Source: Pseudomonas sp. SDI (GTDB taxonomy: Bacteria > Pseudomonadota > Gammaproteobacteria > Pseudomonadales > Pseudomonadaceae). From it: 64,000 bases of DNA. The notes under the pieces are model-generated. The model was not told the DNA's origin, did not search any database, and saw only the letters and a list, made by a program, of their open reading frames with translations. Location of the stretch: NCBI RefSeq assembly GCF_003105155.1, contig NZ_QETK01000023.1, forward strand, positions 28,898-92,897, read 5' to 3'. Position numbers and translations under genes: made by a program. Below are positions 18,175-26,330 of this stretch, piece after piece (position 1 is the stretch's first letter; the number at the start of each line of letters is the position of its first letter).

Positions 18175-19546
18175 GACCATGCTCCAGCCAGCTCAGGGGC
18201 GCCGTGTCGGCGTAGGGGAGGTCGAGCCGCTCCAGGGCCTGATGCCAGTCGCCCAGGCGTGCCGCGTCCAGTGCCTGCCCGGGCGGCGCCTGCATCAGCC
18301 AGACCCGCGTGGCGCCGGCACTGCGCGCCAGTTCTGCGAGTAACGCCAGGCTGCCACGGTCCGGCGAGCGACGTGGATCGCAGGCAATCGCCAGGCGTGC
18401 CGGGGGGAAGCGGCTGAGTTGTGCCAGCAGCTTGTGCCGCGACTCGCGGTTGTCGAGGATGCCGGCGTCCTTGACTGCGGCCGGCAGGGCCGGCGGCCAG
18501 CTGCGCTGGTCGTCCAGCTCCAGGCCCACCAGCAAGGCGCCCTCGTGGGCCTGGTCGCTGGTGCTGCGCTGGATATCGGGCAGCGCGTCGGGCGCGGCAT
18601 CGCTCACCCCGAGGCGTTCGCTGCTCGGCATCAGCGCTTCGCGCAGTTGGCTGTAACCCGGCAGGTTGAGGTCCAGGCTGAGCCGCTGGCGGCCCTGGCG
18701 CCAGCGCCAGGCGCAGAGGGCTGCCAGTAGCAGCCGCGGGACGATGCCGAATACCAGCAACACCCCGACCAGCCAGCCGGCCCAGGCCTGGCGGGCCAGT
18801 TCCAGCGCGGGTTGGCTGGCGCCGCTGGCGCGGATCATGGCGTGGTCCGGCACGCTGAAACCGAGCAGCGCCGGCACTGCGCCGAGCGTCTGGGTCAGAC
18901 CGACAAAGGTGTCGGCGGAGAGAATGGTGGTTTCCCAGACGAAGCCGTAACGGCGGGTGGCGAGGAGCATCAGCAGCACCAGCAGCGCGCTGCACAACGC
19001 CAGCAACCACAGGCCGTTGACCAGCAGGCCGAGCAGCCAGTGGTTCAGGCGCTGGCGTTGCAGCAGCACCAGCAGTGCTGGGGCCAGGTGCGTGGCCTGG
19101 GCGTCGCGGGCGAGCTTTTCGCTCAGCCACAGCCACAGCCGACCGAGGCTGGCGCCCTGTTCGCCGGCCAGCGAACTACTCAGGGCCCAGCTCAGCAGCA
19201 TCAGCAGGTTCAGCCCGAGCAGGCTGCTCAGCGCCCAGAACACATTGACCGGGCGCTGACCGTCGCCCAGCGCGGCGAAGGCCAGGCCGGCGCCGCTGAG
19301 CACGGCGACCATCAGCAAGCCGAGCAGGGCCAGGCGGGCGCCGTTTTTCCAGTGACCGAGGGCGCTGCGCAGGCCGTCGCGTTCGGCTAGCCACAGCGCG
19401 CGCTGTTCGATCCGCGCGGCCAGGTCGCCGCCATGCTGGCGGGCGCGGCGGTTGGCTTCCTGGTCTTCCAGCGGGCCGGCATGTGCTTCGCGCAGGCGCA
19501 CCGCTTCGGTGAGCCAGCGTTTGTCCAGGTCAGTCAGTCCAGTCAC
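18167..19546 (-). CDS. DUF2868 membrane protein, partner of the DUF3482 GTPase
   Basis: A 459-residue protein with a soluble N-terminus, at least four membrane segments (about residues 70-92, 105-125, 175-200 and 270-300), and a soluble C-terminal domain beginning near residue 330. The DUF2868/DUF3482 pair is conserved side by side in gammaproteobacteria, which suggests a membrane-anchored GTPase complex, but no process is assigned. It is divergent from folA across 76 bp. Confidence 0.8.
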   Translation of the reverse strand: MTGLTDLDKRWLTEAVRLREAHAGPLEDQEANRRARQHGGDLAARIEQRALWLAERDGLRSALGHWKNGARLALLGLLMVAVLSGAGLAFAALGDGQRPVNVFWALSSLLGLNLLMLLSWALSSSLAGEQGASLGRLWLWLSEKLARDAQATHLAPALLVLLQRQRLNHWLLGLLVNGLWLLALCSALLVLLMLLATRRYGFVWETTILSADTFVGLTQTLGAVPALLGFSVPDHAMIRASGASQPALELARQAWAGWLVGVLLVFGIVPRLLLAALCAWRWRQGRQRLSLDLNLPGYSQLREALMPSSERLGVSDAAPDALPDIQRSTSDQAHEGALLVGLELDDQRSWPPALPAAVKDAGILDNRESRHKLLAQLSRFPPARLAIACDPRRSPDRGSLALLAELARSAGATRVWLMQAPPGQALDAARLGDWHQALERLDLPYADTAPLSWLEHGHD

Positions 19547-19622
19547 GCACAGGTTCCCTTGGTCGAATCAGCCCAAAGCATAACCCAGGCATCGGCGAGC
19601 GGGCTTTGCTATCCTCGCCGGC

Positions 19623-20141
19623 ATGAAAACATCACTGCCTCTCAGCCTGATCGCGGCGCTCGCCGAGAACCGCGTCATCGGCATCGACAACCGCATGCCC
19701 TGGCATTTGCCGGGCGATTTCAAGTATTTCAAGGCCACCACCCTGGGCAAGCCGATCATCATGGGGCGCAAGACCTGGGATTCGCTCGGGCGGCCGCTGC
19801 CGGGCCGGCTGAACCTGGTGGTCAGCCGCCAGCCGGGGTTGCAGCTCGAAGGCGCCGAGGTGTTCGACTCGCTGGACGCGGCTATCGTCCGCGCCGAGCA
19901 GTGGGCGAAGGAACAGGGCGTAGACGAATTAATGCTGATCGGCGGCGCGCAGCTGTACGCTCAGGCGCTGGCGCGCGGGCTGGCCGGTCGGCTTTACCTG
20001 ACGCGGGTGGCGTTGCAGCCGGACGGCGATGCGTGGTTCCCGGCAGTGGACGAACGCGTGTGGACGCGGGTGTCGACGCAGGCTAATGCGGCCGAAGAAG
20101 GCCGGCCGGCGTACCACTTCGAGGTGTGGGAAAAGGCTTAA
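19623..20141 (+). CDS. folA: Dihydrofolate reductase
   Basis: A 172-residue NADPH-dependent reductase that regenerates tetrahydrofolate after ThyA. The conserved parts are IAALAENRVIGIDNRMPWHLPGD (Trp and active-site Asp), IIMGRKTWDSLG, LVVSRQ and MLIGGAQLY. A REP pair follows the stop. Confidence 0.96.
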   Translation: MKTSLPLSLIAALAENRVIGIDNRMPWHLPGDFKYFKATTLGKPIIMGRKTWDSLGRPLPGRLNLVVSRQPGLQLEGAEVFDSLDAAIVRAEQWAKEQGVDELMLIGGAQLYAQALARGLAGRLYLTRVALQPDGDAWFPAVDERVWTRVSTQANAAEEGRPAYHFEVWEKA

Positions 20142-20145
20142 AAGC

Positions 20146-20212
20146 ATCGCGGGACGAGCCCGCTCCCACAAGGGCTGCGAATACCTTGTGGGCGCGGGCT
20201 CGTCCCGCGATC
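20146..20212. repeat. Inverted REP pair
   Basis: ATCGCGGGACGAGCCCGCTC (from 20146, continuing to CCACA at 20170) and its near-perfect reverse complement (20187-20212, with one C in place of A) are separated by 16 bases. The long hairpin lies between the convergent folA and tcyP genes and may end both transcripts. Confidence 0.8.
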
Positions 20213-20227
20213 AGGCTAAAGCCGTGC

Positions 20228-21619
20228 TCAGGCGTGCGTCAGTTCCGCATGCTCATCCGCTGCCAGCAGCGCCTTGTCGGTCTGCTGCATCATCTGGCTG
20301 GTAATTGCCCCGGCCGCCATCGAACCGCTGACGTTCAACGCCGTACGGCCCATGTCGATCAGCGGCTCTACCGAAATCAGCAGGGCCACCAGCTCAACCG
20401 GCAAGCCCATCGCCGGCAGCACGATCAGCGCGGCGAAGGTCGCCCCGCCCCCCACGCCAGCCACCCCGGCCGAACTCAGGGTCACAATCGCCACCAGCGT
20501 CGCGATCCACAGCGGATCGAGCGGGTCGATGCCGACGGCGGGCGCTACCATCACGGCCAGCATGGCCGGGTAGAGACCGGCACAGCCGTTCTGGCCGATG
20601 GTTGCGCCGAACGAGGCGGCAAAGCTGGCAATCGCCTGCGGCACGCCCAGGCGGCGGGTTTGCGCTTCGATGCTGAGCGGGATGCTCGCCGCGCTGGAGC
20701 GGCTGGTGAAGGCAAAGGTCAGCACCGGCCAGACCTTGCGGAAGAAGCGCAGCGGGTTGACCCCGCTCAGGCCCAGCAGCAGGCCGTGAACGACGAACAT
20801 CAGGCCCAGGCCGATGTAGGACACCACCACGAAACTGCCCAGCTTGATGATGTCGTCGAGGTTGGAGTTGGCCACCACCTTGGTCATCAACGCCAGCACA
20901 CCGTACGGGGTCAGTTTCATCACCAGGCGCACCAGGCGCATCACCAGGGCTTGCAGGGTGTCGATCGCGAGCAGTGCGCGGTTGCCCTTCTCGGCGTCGT
21001 CCTTGAGCAACTGCAGGGCCGCCATGCCGAGGAACGCGGCGAAGATCACCACGCTGATGATCGAGGTCGGCTTGGCCCGCGCCAGGTCGCCCACCGGGTT
21101 GGTCGGGATGAACGAGAGCAGCAACTGCGGAATGTTCAGGTCGGCGACCTTGCCGGCGTAGTCGCTCTGGATGGTCTGCATCCGCGCCACTTCCTGGGTC
21201 CCGGCTACCAGGCCTTCGGCGGTGAGGCCGAACAGGTTGGTCAGGGCGATCCCGATCAGCGCGGCGATGGCCGTGGTGAACAGCAGCGTGCCAATGGTCA
21301 GGAAGCTGATCTTGCCCAGCGACGAAGCGTTGTGCAGGCGGGCGACGGCGCTGAGGATCGAGGCGAAGATCAGCGGCATCACGATCATCTGCAGCAGGGC
21401 CACGTAGCCGTTACCGACCAGGTCGAGCCAGCCGATGGTGGCTTTGAGCACTGGGTTGCCGGCGCCGTAGATCGTGTGCAGGGCGGTACCGAACAGCACA
21501 CCGACGATCAGGCCAACCAGCACCTTCTTTGCCAGGCTCCAATCGGTACGGCGGGTTTGCGCCAGGCCCAGCAGCAACGCTGCGAACACCAGCAGATTGA
21601 GAAACAGCGGCAGGTTCAT
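20228..21619 (-). CDS. tcyP: L-cystine:cation symporter TcyP
   Basis: A 463-residue membrane carrier of the dicarboxylate/amino-acid:cation symporter (DAACS) family, exactly the length of E. coli TcyP (YdjN). Family features include [38 protein letters not shown] (the serine-rich re-entrant loop), [19 protein letters not shown] and [14 protein letters not shown]. It probably imports cystine. A dicarboxylate substrate is less likely because the overall pattern is TcyP rather than DctA. Confidence 0.85.
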   Translation of the reverse strand: MNLPLFLNLLVFAALLLGLAQTRRTDWSLAKKVLVGLIVGVLFGTALHTIYGAGNPVLKATIGWLDLVGNGYVALLQMIVMPLIFASILSAVARLHNASSLGKISFLTIGTLLFTTAIAALIGIALTNLFGLTAEGLVAGTQEVARMQTIQSDYAGKVADLNIPQLLLSFIPTNPVGDLARAKPTSIISVVIFAAFLGMAALQLLKDDAEKGNRALLAIDTLQALVMRLVRLVMKLTPYGVLALMTKVVANSNLDDIIKLGSFVVVSYIGLGLMFVVHGLLLGLSGVNPLRFFRKVWPVLTFAFTSRSSAASIPLSIEAQTRRLGVPQAIASFAASFGATIGQNGCAGLYPAMLAVMVAPAVGIDPLDPLWIATLVAIVTLSSAGVAGVGGGATFAALIVLPAMGLPVELVALLISVEPLIDMGRTALNVSGSMAAGAITSQMMQQTDKALLAADEHAELTHA

Positions 21620-21932
21620 TGAAGCTCCGTAAGAAAAGACTGGCAGCGCGTCTGTGCGCGTTTGCGAACTGAAATGCTAACAGTCTGAAAAACAACGAAT
21701 TTAGATCGAAATGGAATGTGTATATACCGTGCAGGAATAAGCTGGATTAATTCAAGACGCTTTACGCACTGACGCAAGGAGTTTTGCAGGACTTTTGACA
21801 ACGAGTGCAATTTCGGAATCGTCCTACAACAGCTGAGGAGGGGTTCGCTCTAGACTCCGAGGTCGATGAAGAAAGGTCATACGTCCAGCGTCGAGCACGG
21901 CGCGAGGCTGGCCTGTCACCAGGGATGTTGGG
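21620..21932. other. Spacer between tcyP and the bacteriocin remnant
   Basis: These 313 bases are visibly AT-richer on the tcyP side. They must hold the tcyP promoter on the minus strand, but I cannot place it with confidence. I looked for a LexA site (CTGT-N8-ACAG) that would drive an SOS-induced bacteriocin and found only an unconvincing half-match (TGTATATACCGTGCAG near 21719-21734). The bacteriocin frame is closed by a TGA at 21867-21869, so the usual receptor-binding and translocation domains are not encoded here. Confidence 0.6.
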
Positions 21933-22571
21933 ATGAAACGGCCTCAAAAATGGATTATCGGGCATGGCGGTGCCGACAGCGCTGACCATCTGGTCTACCT
22001 AACCGACGATGAAATCCGCCAGCGCGATGCGCGTAACCGCAAACTGGACGACGAAGCGGTGGAGCAGGTGCAACGAATTCTGGTGAACCCACAGCAACCG
22101 CCGGAATATCAGGATGCGATTATCTGGTTCCCGAGCAGTACGGGAATTCTGCCTATCTACATTTCGCTGAATGTGCGAAATGGACCGGGGGTGGTGACGT
22201 GAGTGGGTGAAGATGTGGCGGGGGTTTGGTTGGCAGGGGCAGGGAGTGCTCAGGGGGCGCCGATCCCGACGCGGATTGCGGACAGGCTGAGGGGACGCGA
22301 GTTTTCGAGTTTTGATGCGTTTAGGAAGGCGTTTTGGATTGAGGTTTCGAATGACCCAACACTAAGTAGCCATTTTGGTTCTACGGGTGTACTGGATCTA
22401 CAACGTGGCTATGCTCCAGCAGCGCCGAAGTCAGGTTACGTAGGGAAGCGCAAGGCACTTGAGCTTCATCACGTGGCACGGATTGTAGATGGTGGAGCTG
22501 TGTATGACGTAGATAACATTCGGGTTAATACGCCAAGAAACCATATAGATATTCACCGCGAGGGGCGATGA
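21933..22571 (+). pseudogene. Truncated S-type pyocin/colicin-E9-like DNase bacteriocin with internal stop
   Basis: A single reading frame is broken by TGA at 22200-22202. Before it, 89 residues contain the pyocin-type segment YQDAIIWFPSSTGILPIYISL. After it, in the same frame, the nuclease domain follows: GAPIPTRIADRLRGREFSSF, then FRKAFWIEV, then the HNH core with ELHH and IRVNTPRNHIDIH. In colicin E9 the equivalent position is the Gly of the TGKG motif that opens the DNase domain, so the TGA most simply derives from GGA by one G-to-T change. The DNase catalytic histidines are intact. The usual N-terminal import domains are missing. Base composition is AT-richer than its neighbours. Confidence 0.85.
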
Positions 22572-22828
22572 TGAAGCGTAAAGGAAGCTACTCGGAATAT
22601 ACTGAATATCAGTTTATTGAGTTAATAAGGGAGCTTCAGTCTGCGGAAACTGAAAGTGAACGAAATTTAATATTGGATCATTTGGCAGGCATCATTCCCC
22701 ACCCGGCGGGCCCTGATTTGTTCTATTATCCAGAGCCAGGTGCAGATGACTCACCAGAAGGCGTTACCCAAATAATTAAAGAATGGTGCGAAGCCAATGG
22801 TCTTCCAGGGTTTAAGTCTCAGTTCTGA
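22568..22828 (+). CDS. Colicin/pyocin DNase immunity protein (Im9-like)
   Basis: An 86-residue acidic protein of the colicin/pyocin immunity family, which binds its nuclease beside the active site. It shows the family pattern YTEYQFIELIREL, then HPAGPDLFYYPEPGADDSPEGV and IIKEWCEANGLPGFK. The ATG at 22568 overlaps the nuclease stop as ATGA (a second ATG follows at 22571), so translation was coupled to the toxin gene. It remains intact although the toxin frame is broken. Confidence 0.9.
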   Translation: MMKRKGSYSEYTEYQFIELIRELQSAETESERNLILDHLAGIIPHPAGPDLFYYPEPGADDSPEGVTQIIKEWCEANGLPGFKSQF

Positions 22829-23093
22829 TAGGACAAATACTTTTTCAAATTTTACTGAGGCGGAGTTCGTATGCTTCGTCACGGAGATATTCACGGCCAA
22901 TCGATCTGGTGTTTCAGACAAAGTCCTGGGCGCCATGCTAGATCGATTTTGTGCTTTGACAGAGCACCCTGACGGGACAGATTTGATTTATTGGCCAGCG
23001 TCTGAGGAGTTATGTACTCCGGAAGGCATTACTCAGACGGTTAAAGCGTGGCGTCGGTCCAATGGTCTTCCAGGGTTTAAATCTCAACTCTAA
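22797..23093 (+). CDS. Second tandem DNase immunity protein, start codon uncertain
   Basis: It is homologous to the preceding immunity protein: SNFTEAEFVCFVTEIF, HPDGTDLIYWPA, TPEGITQTVKAWRRSNGLPG. The only upstream start in frame is ATG 22797, which lies inside the first immunity gene and would add about eleven residues read out of the other frame. The family-like N-terminus would start near codon AGG 22830-22832 (giving TNTFSNFTEAEF), consistent with an original ATG changed to AGG. The last 33 bases of the two genes are nearly identical, indicating duplication or recombination. It may be poorly translated or dead. Confidence 0.65.
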   Translation: MVFQGLSLSSDRTNTFSNFTEAEFVCFVTEIFTANRSGVSDKVLGAMLDRFCALTEHPDGTDLIYWPASEELCTPEGITQTVKAWRRSNGLPGFKSQL

Positions 23094-23300
23094 ATTTTCG
23101 GGGTTCCGAATTTTTGGGAAATATCGCCGCAAGCGATAGAGGGGTGTCGGGCGGGTTAATGGCCGGGGCTGCTGTGCAGCACATCGCAGGCAAGCCAGCT
23201 CCTACAGGAGCTCGCGTCACCCCAACCCTGTGTGAGCCGGCCTTGCCGGCGAAGCTTTCGAGGCACGCCCAACGTTCCAGAAACATACTTTAGGAACTAT
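23094..23300. repeat. Spacer with divergent REP-like elements
   Basis: This gap contains GCTGCTGTGCAGC (a small palindrome), CATCGCAGGCAAGCCAGCTC (a second REP type, about 23182) followed by CCTACAGGAGCTCGCG, and the inverted partner GTGAGCCGGCCTTGCCGGCG (about 23233-23252). The REP core differs from the GCGGGCTCGTCCCGC type found elsewhere. No gene is seen. Confidence 0.55.
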
Positions 23301-23316
23301 CCTACGCACGCTGTCG

Positions 23317-23551
23317 CCTGGGAAAGGTTGTCCCGGGTGGCGTTGCGGCCTACCTTCCTTGGGTCGTCATTCGGCGACCGGGCGTGAGAACCCGAATTTA
23401 GGAAACCCGTGGCAGCACTGTCATGGCGGCCGTACGTGGGCAGGCTTCGGCCTGGCCGGGGTTTGCGGTTCCTTCTCGGTTTCTCACCCTGCGTACGGCT
23501 GCCACCCTGATTCGTGAGAAGGTCAGGGTTGCGGTTCCAATCTCAAGGAAC
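23317..23551 (+). promoter_or_regulatory. Candidate structured mRNA leader (possible riboswitch-like element)
   Basis: Six paired elements can be drawn in the 240 bases before the 96-residue gene. They are CCTGGGA/TCCCGGG (23317/23331); GGTCG/CGACC (23362/23375); CGGG/CCCG (23379/23391); GTGGCAGC/GCTGCCAC (23409/23498), enclosing GCCGTACG/CGTACGGC (23429/23492) and CAGGC-TTCG-GCCTG (23441); ACCCTGA/TCAGGGT (23504/23523); and GTTCC/GGAAC (23534/23547), which covers the ribosome site. Two hairpin loops both present CGTGAGAA (23383 and 23513), and TTCTCAC (23481-23487) can pair with either. GTTCCTT (23468) can also pair with the Shine-Dalgarno AAGGAAC (23545). Alternative pairing of this kind is typical of regulatory leaders. 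Ligand and class are unknown to me. Confidence 0.55.
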
Positions 23552-23556
23552 TGACA

Positions 23557-23847
23557 ATGAAAAAAATCGTACCTGATCCTCCTTCATCCCCCAGCAAAAC
23601 CTTCGGCACCTGCCAATCCAGCCACCCGCCACTGTTCAGCGTGCGCGCCGACGTGCATGCCGAAGATGCCCTGGTGCATGCGGTCCTACTGTTGCGCGGG
23701 ATTCACGACACCGTCGACCACTATTGCCAGCACCTTGCCGAAGAACCGGGGCGGGGGATGTTGTGGTCGGTGATGCATTCGGCGGAAACCGCCAAGGCAC
23801 TGGTTGAAGGCTTGCTGGATAGCATGACGGCCAAGGCGGTCAGCTAG
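23557..23847 (+). CDS. Conserved small protein (DUF3077/DUF6124-like)
   Basis: A 96-residue protein starting MKKIVPDPPSSPSKTFGTC, with a helical body (HAEDALVHAVLLLRGIHDTV, then HSAETAKALVEGLLDSM). The MKKIVPDPP opening and the length fit small pseudomonad proteins annotated as DUF3077 or DUF6124; I am not certain which. There is no signal peptide or membrane segment. The ribosome site AAGGAA sits in a hairpin of the preceding structured leader, so translation is probably controlled there. No function is known. Confidence 0.75.
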   Translation: MKKIVPDPPSSPSKTFGTCQSSHPPLFSVRADVHAEDALVHAVLLLRGIHDTVDHYCQHLAEEPGRGMLWSVMHSAETAKALVEGLLDSMTAKAVS

Positions 23848-23870
23848 GAGGCTTCAGGGACACATAAAAA

Positions 23871-23896
23871 AACCGGCACTCACGCGCCGGTTTTCT
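23871..23896. terminator. Bidirectional rho-independent terminator, mainly for ilvD
   Basis: AACCGGC (23871-23877) and GCCGGTT (23886-23892) form a 7-bp stem with an 8-base loop. On the minus strand, in the ilvD direction, it is followed by a run of T (AAAAAA at 23865 on the plus strand). On the plus strand TTTTC follows, which is weaker. Confidence 0.85.
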
Positions 23897-23913
23897 CAGT
23901 GACCGCAACCGCC

Positions 23914-25755
23914 TCACAGCCCGTCGAGCAGGGCCTTGTTACGTACCGCACCCTTGTCGGCGCTGGTCGCCAGCAGGGCATAGGCCTTCAGCGCGGTGGT
24001 CACTTTACGTGGGCGCACTTCAACCGGTTTCCAGCCTTTCTGGTCCTGCTCGACCCGCCGTGCCGCCAGCTCTTCGTCGCTGACCAGCAGGTTGATCGAA
24101 CGGTTCGGGATGTCGATCAGCACCTTGTCGCCATCGCGCACCAGGCCAATCGCGCCACCGGCAGCGGCTTCTGGCGAGGCGTGACCGATCGACAGGCCCG
24201 AGGTACCACCGGAGAAACGCCCGTCGGTGAGCAGCGCACAGGCTTTGCCCAGGCCCTTGGACTTCAGGTACGACGTCGGGTAGAGCATCTCCTGCATGCC
24301 CGGGCCGCCTTTCGGGCCTTCGTAACGGATGATCACGATGTCGCCGGCTTTCACCTCGTCGGCCAGAATGCCACGCACCGCGCTGTCCTGGCTTTCGAAG
24401 ATCTTCGCGTTGCCTTCGAACACATGGATCGACTCGTCGACACCGGCGGTTTTCACCACACAACCGTCCAGCGCAATGTTGCCGTACAGCACGGCCAGGC
24501 CGCCTTCTTTCGAATAGGCATGCTCGACGCTACGGATGCAGCCGTTTTCACGGTCGTCATCCAGGCTCGGCCAGCGGGTCGACTGGCTGAACGCGGTCTG
24601 GGTCGGGATACCCGCCGGGCCGGCCTTGAAGAAGTGGTGCACCGCTTCGTCGTTGGTCTGGGTGATGTCCCACTTGGCGATGGCTTCTTCCATGCTCGGG
24701 CTGTGCACGGTCGGCAGGTCGGTGTGCAGCAGGCCGCCACGGGCCAGCGAACCGAGGATGCTGAAGATGCCGCCAGCGCGGTGGACGTCTTCCATGTGGT
24801 ACTTCTGGATGTTCGGCGCCACCTTGCACAGCTGCGGCACCACCCGCGACAGGCGATCGATGTCGCGCAGGTCGAAGTCGATCTCGGCTTCCTGGGCGGC
24901 CGCCAGCAGGTGCAGGATGGTGTTGGTCGAACCGCCCATGGCGATGTCGAGCATCATGGCGTTCTCGAACGCCTTGAAGTTGGCGATGTTGCGCGGCAGC
25001 ACCGAGGCGTCGTTGTCGCCGTAGTAGCGTTTGCACAGCTCGACGATGGTGCGCCCGGCCTGCAGGAACAGTTGCTCGCGGTCGCTGTGGGTGGCCAGGG
25101 TCGAACCGTTGCCCGGCAGGGCCAGGCCCAGGGCCTCGGTGAGGCAGTTCATCGAGTTGGCAGTGAACATGCCGGAGCACGAACCGCAGGTCGGGCAAGC
25201 GCTGCGCTCGTACTCGGCGACCTTCTCGTCGGAGGCGGTGACGTCGGCGGCGATGACCATGGCGTCGACCAGGTCCAGGCCGTGGCTGGCCAGTTTGGTC
25301 TTGCCGGCTTCCATCGGCCCGCCGGAGACGAAGATCACCGGGATGTTCAGGCGCAGCGCGGCCATGAGCATGCCGGGGGTGATCTTGTCGCAGTTGGAAA
25401 TGCAGACGATGGCGTCGGCGCAGTGGGCGTTGACCATGTACTCGACGGAGTCGGCGATGATCTCGCGGCTCGGCAGCGAGTAGAGCATGCCGTCGTGACC
25501 CATGGCGATGCCGTCGTCGACGGCGATGGTGTTGAATTCCTTGGCCACGCCACCGGCGCGTTCGATCTCGCGGGCAACCAGCTGGCCGAGGTCTTTCAGG
25601 TGCACGTGGCCCGGAACGAACTGGGTGAACGAGTTGGCGATGGCGATGATCGGTTTCTTGAAGTCTTCGTCTTTCATCCCGGTGGCACGCCAGAGGGCGC
25701 GGGCGCCGGCCATGTTGCGGCCGTGGGTGGACGTCTTGGAACGGTAATCAGGCAT
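23914..25755 (-). CDS. ilvD: Dihydroxyacid dehydratase
   Basis: A 613-residue Fe-S enzyme that converts dihydroxyacids to 2-keto acids in isoleucine, valine and pantothenate synthesis. The start is ATG 25755 ([20 protein letters not shown]), which gives the family length; the open frame upstream is not conserved in character. Cluster and metal ligands are visible: [21 protein letters not shown] (Cys122) and [16 protein letters not shown] (Cys187-Cys193). The C-terminal substrate-serine region [19 protein letters not shown] is intact. Confidence 0.97.
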   Translation of the reverse strand: MPDYRSKTSTHGRNMAGARALWRATGMKDEDFKKPIIAIANSFTQFVPGHVHLKDLGQLVAREIERAGGVAKEFNTIAVDDGIAMGHDGMLYSLPSREIIADSVEYMVNAHCADAIVCISNCDKITPGMLMAALRLNIPVIFVSGGPMEAGKTKLASHGLDLVDAMVIAADVTASDEKVAEYERSACPTCGSCSGMFTANSMNCLTEALGLALPGNGSTLATHSDREQLFLQAGRTIVELCKRYYGDNDASVLPRNIANFKAFENAMMLDIAMGGSTNTILHLLAAAQEAEIDFDLRDIDRLSRVVPQLCKVAPNIQKYHMEDVHRAGGIFSILGSLARGGLLHTDLPTVHSPSMEEAIAKWDITQTNDEAVHHFFKAGPAGIPTQTAFSQSTRWPSLDDDRENGCIRSVEHAYSKEGGLAVLYGNIALDGCVVKTAGVDESIHVFEGNAKIFESQDSAVRGILADEVKAGDIVIIRYEGPKGGPGMQEMLYPTSYLKSKGLGKACALLTDGRFSGGTSGLSIGHASPEAAAGGAIGLVRDGDKVLIDIPNRSINLLVSDEELAARRVEQDQKGWKPVEVRPRKVTTALKAYALLATSADKGAVRNKALLDGL

Positions 25756-26062
25756 GAAGCACTCCTGGCGGCTAATCAGGTAACAAAAAGGGGAGTGAGC
25801 TTCTCTTGTCCTTTGCACCGAAGGCAGGTGGCCGCTGGTACGGATGAAGCCGAGGTCGCCGCGGGATCGCCGTGCGCTCAGCCAGAGCTCATAAACCCGC
25901 CGGGGATGACTGGCGATGAATAGGCCGATTCTACACCGCTGGCGGCTTGAGGGAATGGCGGGATAGGCAGTTGGCGATATTGCGGGCCGCATCGCGGGAC
26001 AAGCCCGCTCCCACAGAGGTTGGCGGCGTCGCGTAAACTGTGGGAGCGATGCGGCCGGAGGA
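25756..26062. other. ilvD upstream region with an inverted REP pair
   Basis: Upstream of ilvD these 307 bases should hold its promoter, which I cannot place. GGCCGCATCGC (25985-25995) with its REP continuation GGGACAAGCCCGCTCCCACAG faces CTGTGGGAGCGATGCGGCC (26039-26057), giving a composite hairpin. No gene is seen. Confidence 0.6.
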
Positions 26063-26162
26063 TCAACCGGCCTCGGAAAAGTGCACCCGCTTCACCGGCT
26101 TGCGGAAGCCGCCGGTGAGCACGCCCAGGCACAGCAGCGACCAGCCGGTGAGGAAGCCGACA
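26063..26162 (-). pseudogene. 3' fragment of a small membrane-protein gene
   Basis: On the minus strand a frame ending at TGA (26063-26065) reads GFLTGWSLLCLGVLTGG followed by [14 protein letters not shown]: one hydrophobic helix and a basic tail. It has core-like GC and codon use. Its homology-like character stops abruptly near 26162 at an AT-rich sequence. It looks like the surviving C-terminus of a gene cut by the AT-rich insertion to its right. The parent family is not identified. Confidence 0.5.
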
Positions 26163-26330
26163 TTTTATGCGGCATGGATCAATGAATAATTTGCTTAAAC
26201 GGATTAGCGGAGTGGATTGTTATCGGTAATTGTACGTGGGTGCAAAGGCTCTGTGCTGGAGTGCAATGCCGAGCCTGTTTTATTTGCTGTTCTCCGAGAG
26301 TGATTACTCAAAGTACGCTGAAGGGCGACA
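26163..26330. other. Left end of the AT-rich insertion, no gene seen
   Basis: These 168 bases separate the truncated membrane gene from the exporter. Base composition shifts from GC-rich to AT-rich at about 26160. I see no integrase, tRNA fragment, IS end or clear direct repeat with the right end near 29100. Confidence 0.5.

Noticed and set aside
21719..21734. LexA box upstream of the bacteriocin
   Set aside because: Only one half-site resembles CTGT-N8-ACAG, and the gene is decayed, so the match is not convincing.
21866..21985. Alternative 39-codon start (MKKGHTSSVEHG) before the bacteriocin fragment
   Set aside because: It is out of frame with the pyocin segment and ends at a stop within it; no homology is recognisable. 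A past frameshift here is possible but not supported.
22200..22202. TGA read as selenocysteine in the bacteriocin
   Set aside because: Homologous colicins have Gly here, no Sec-inserting hairpin is evident after the codon, and a DNase entry motif has no use for selenocysteine. A nonsense mutation is simpler.
23077..23286. 69-codon minus-strand frame after the second immunity gene
   Set aside because: It is made of REP-like repeat sequence and shows no protein-like composition.
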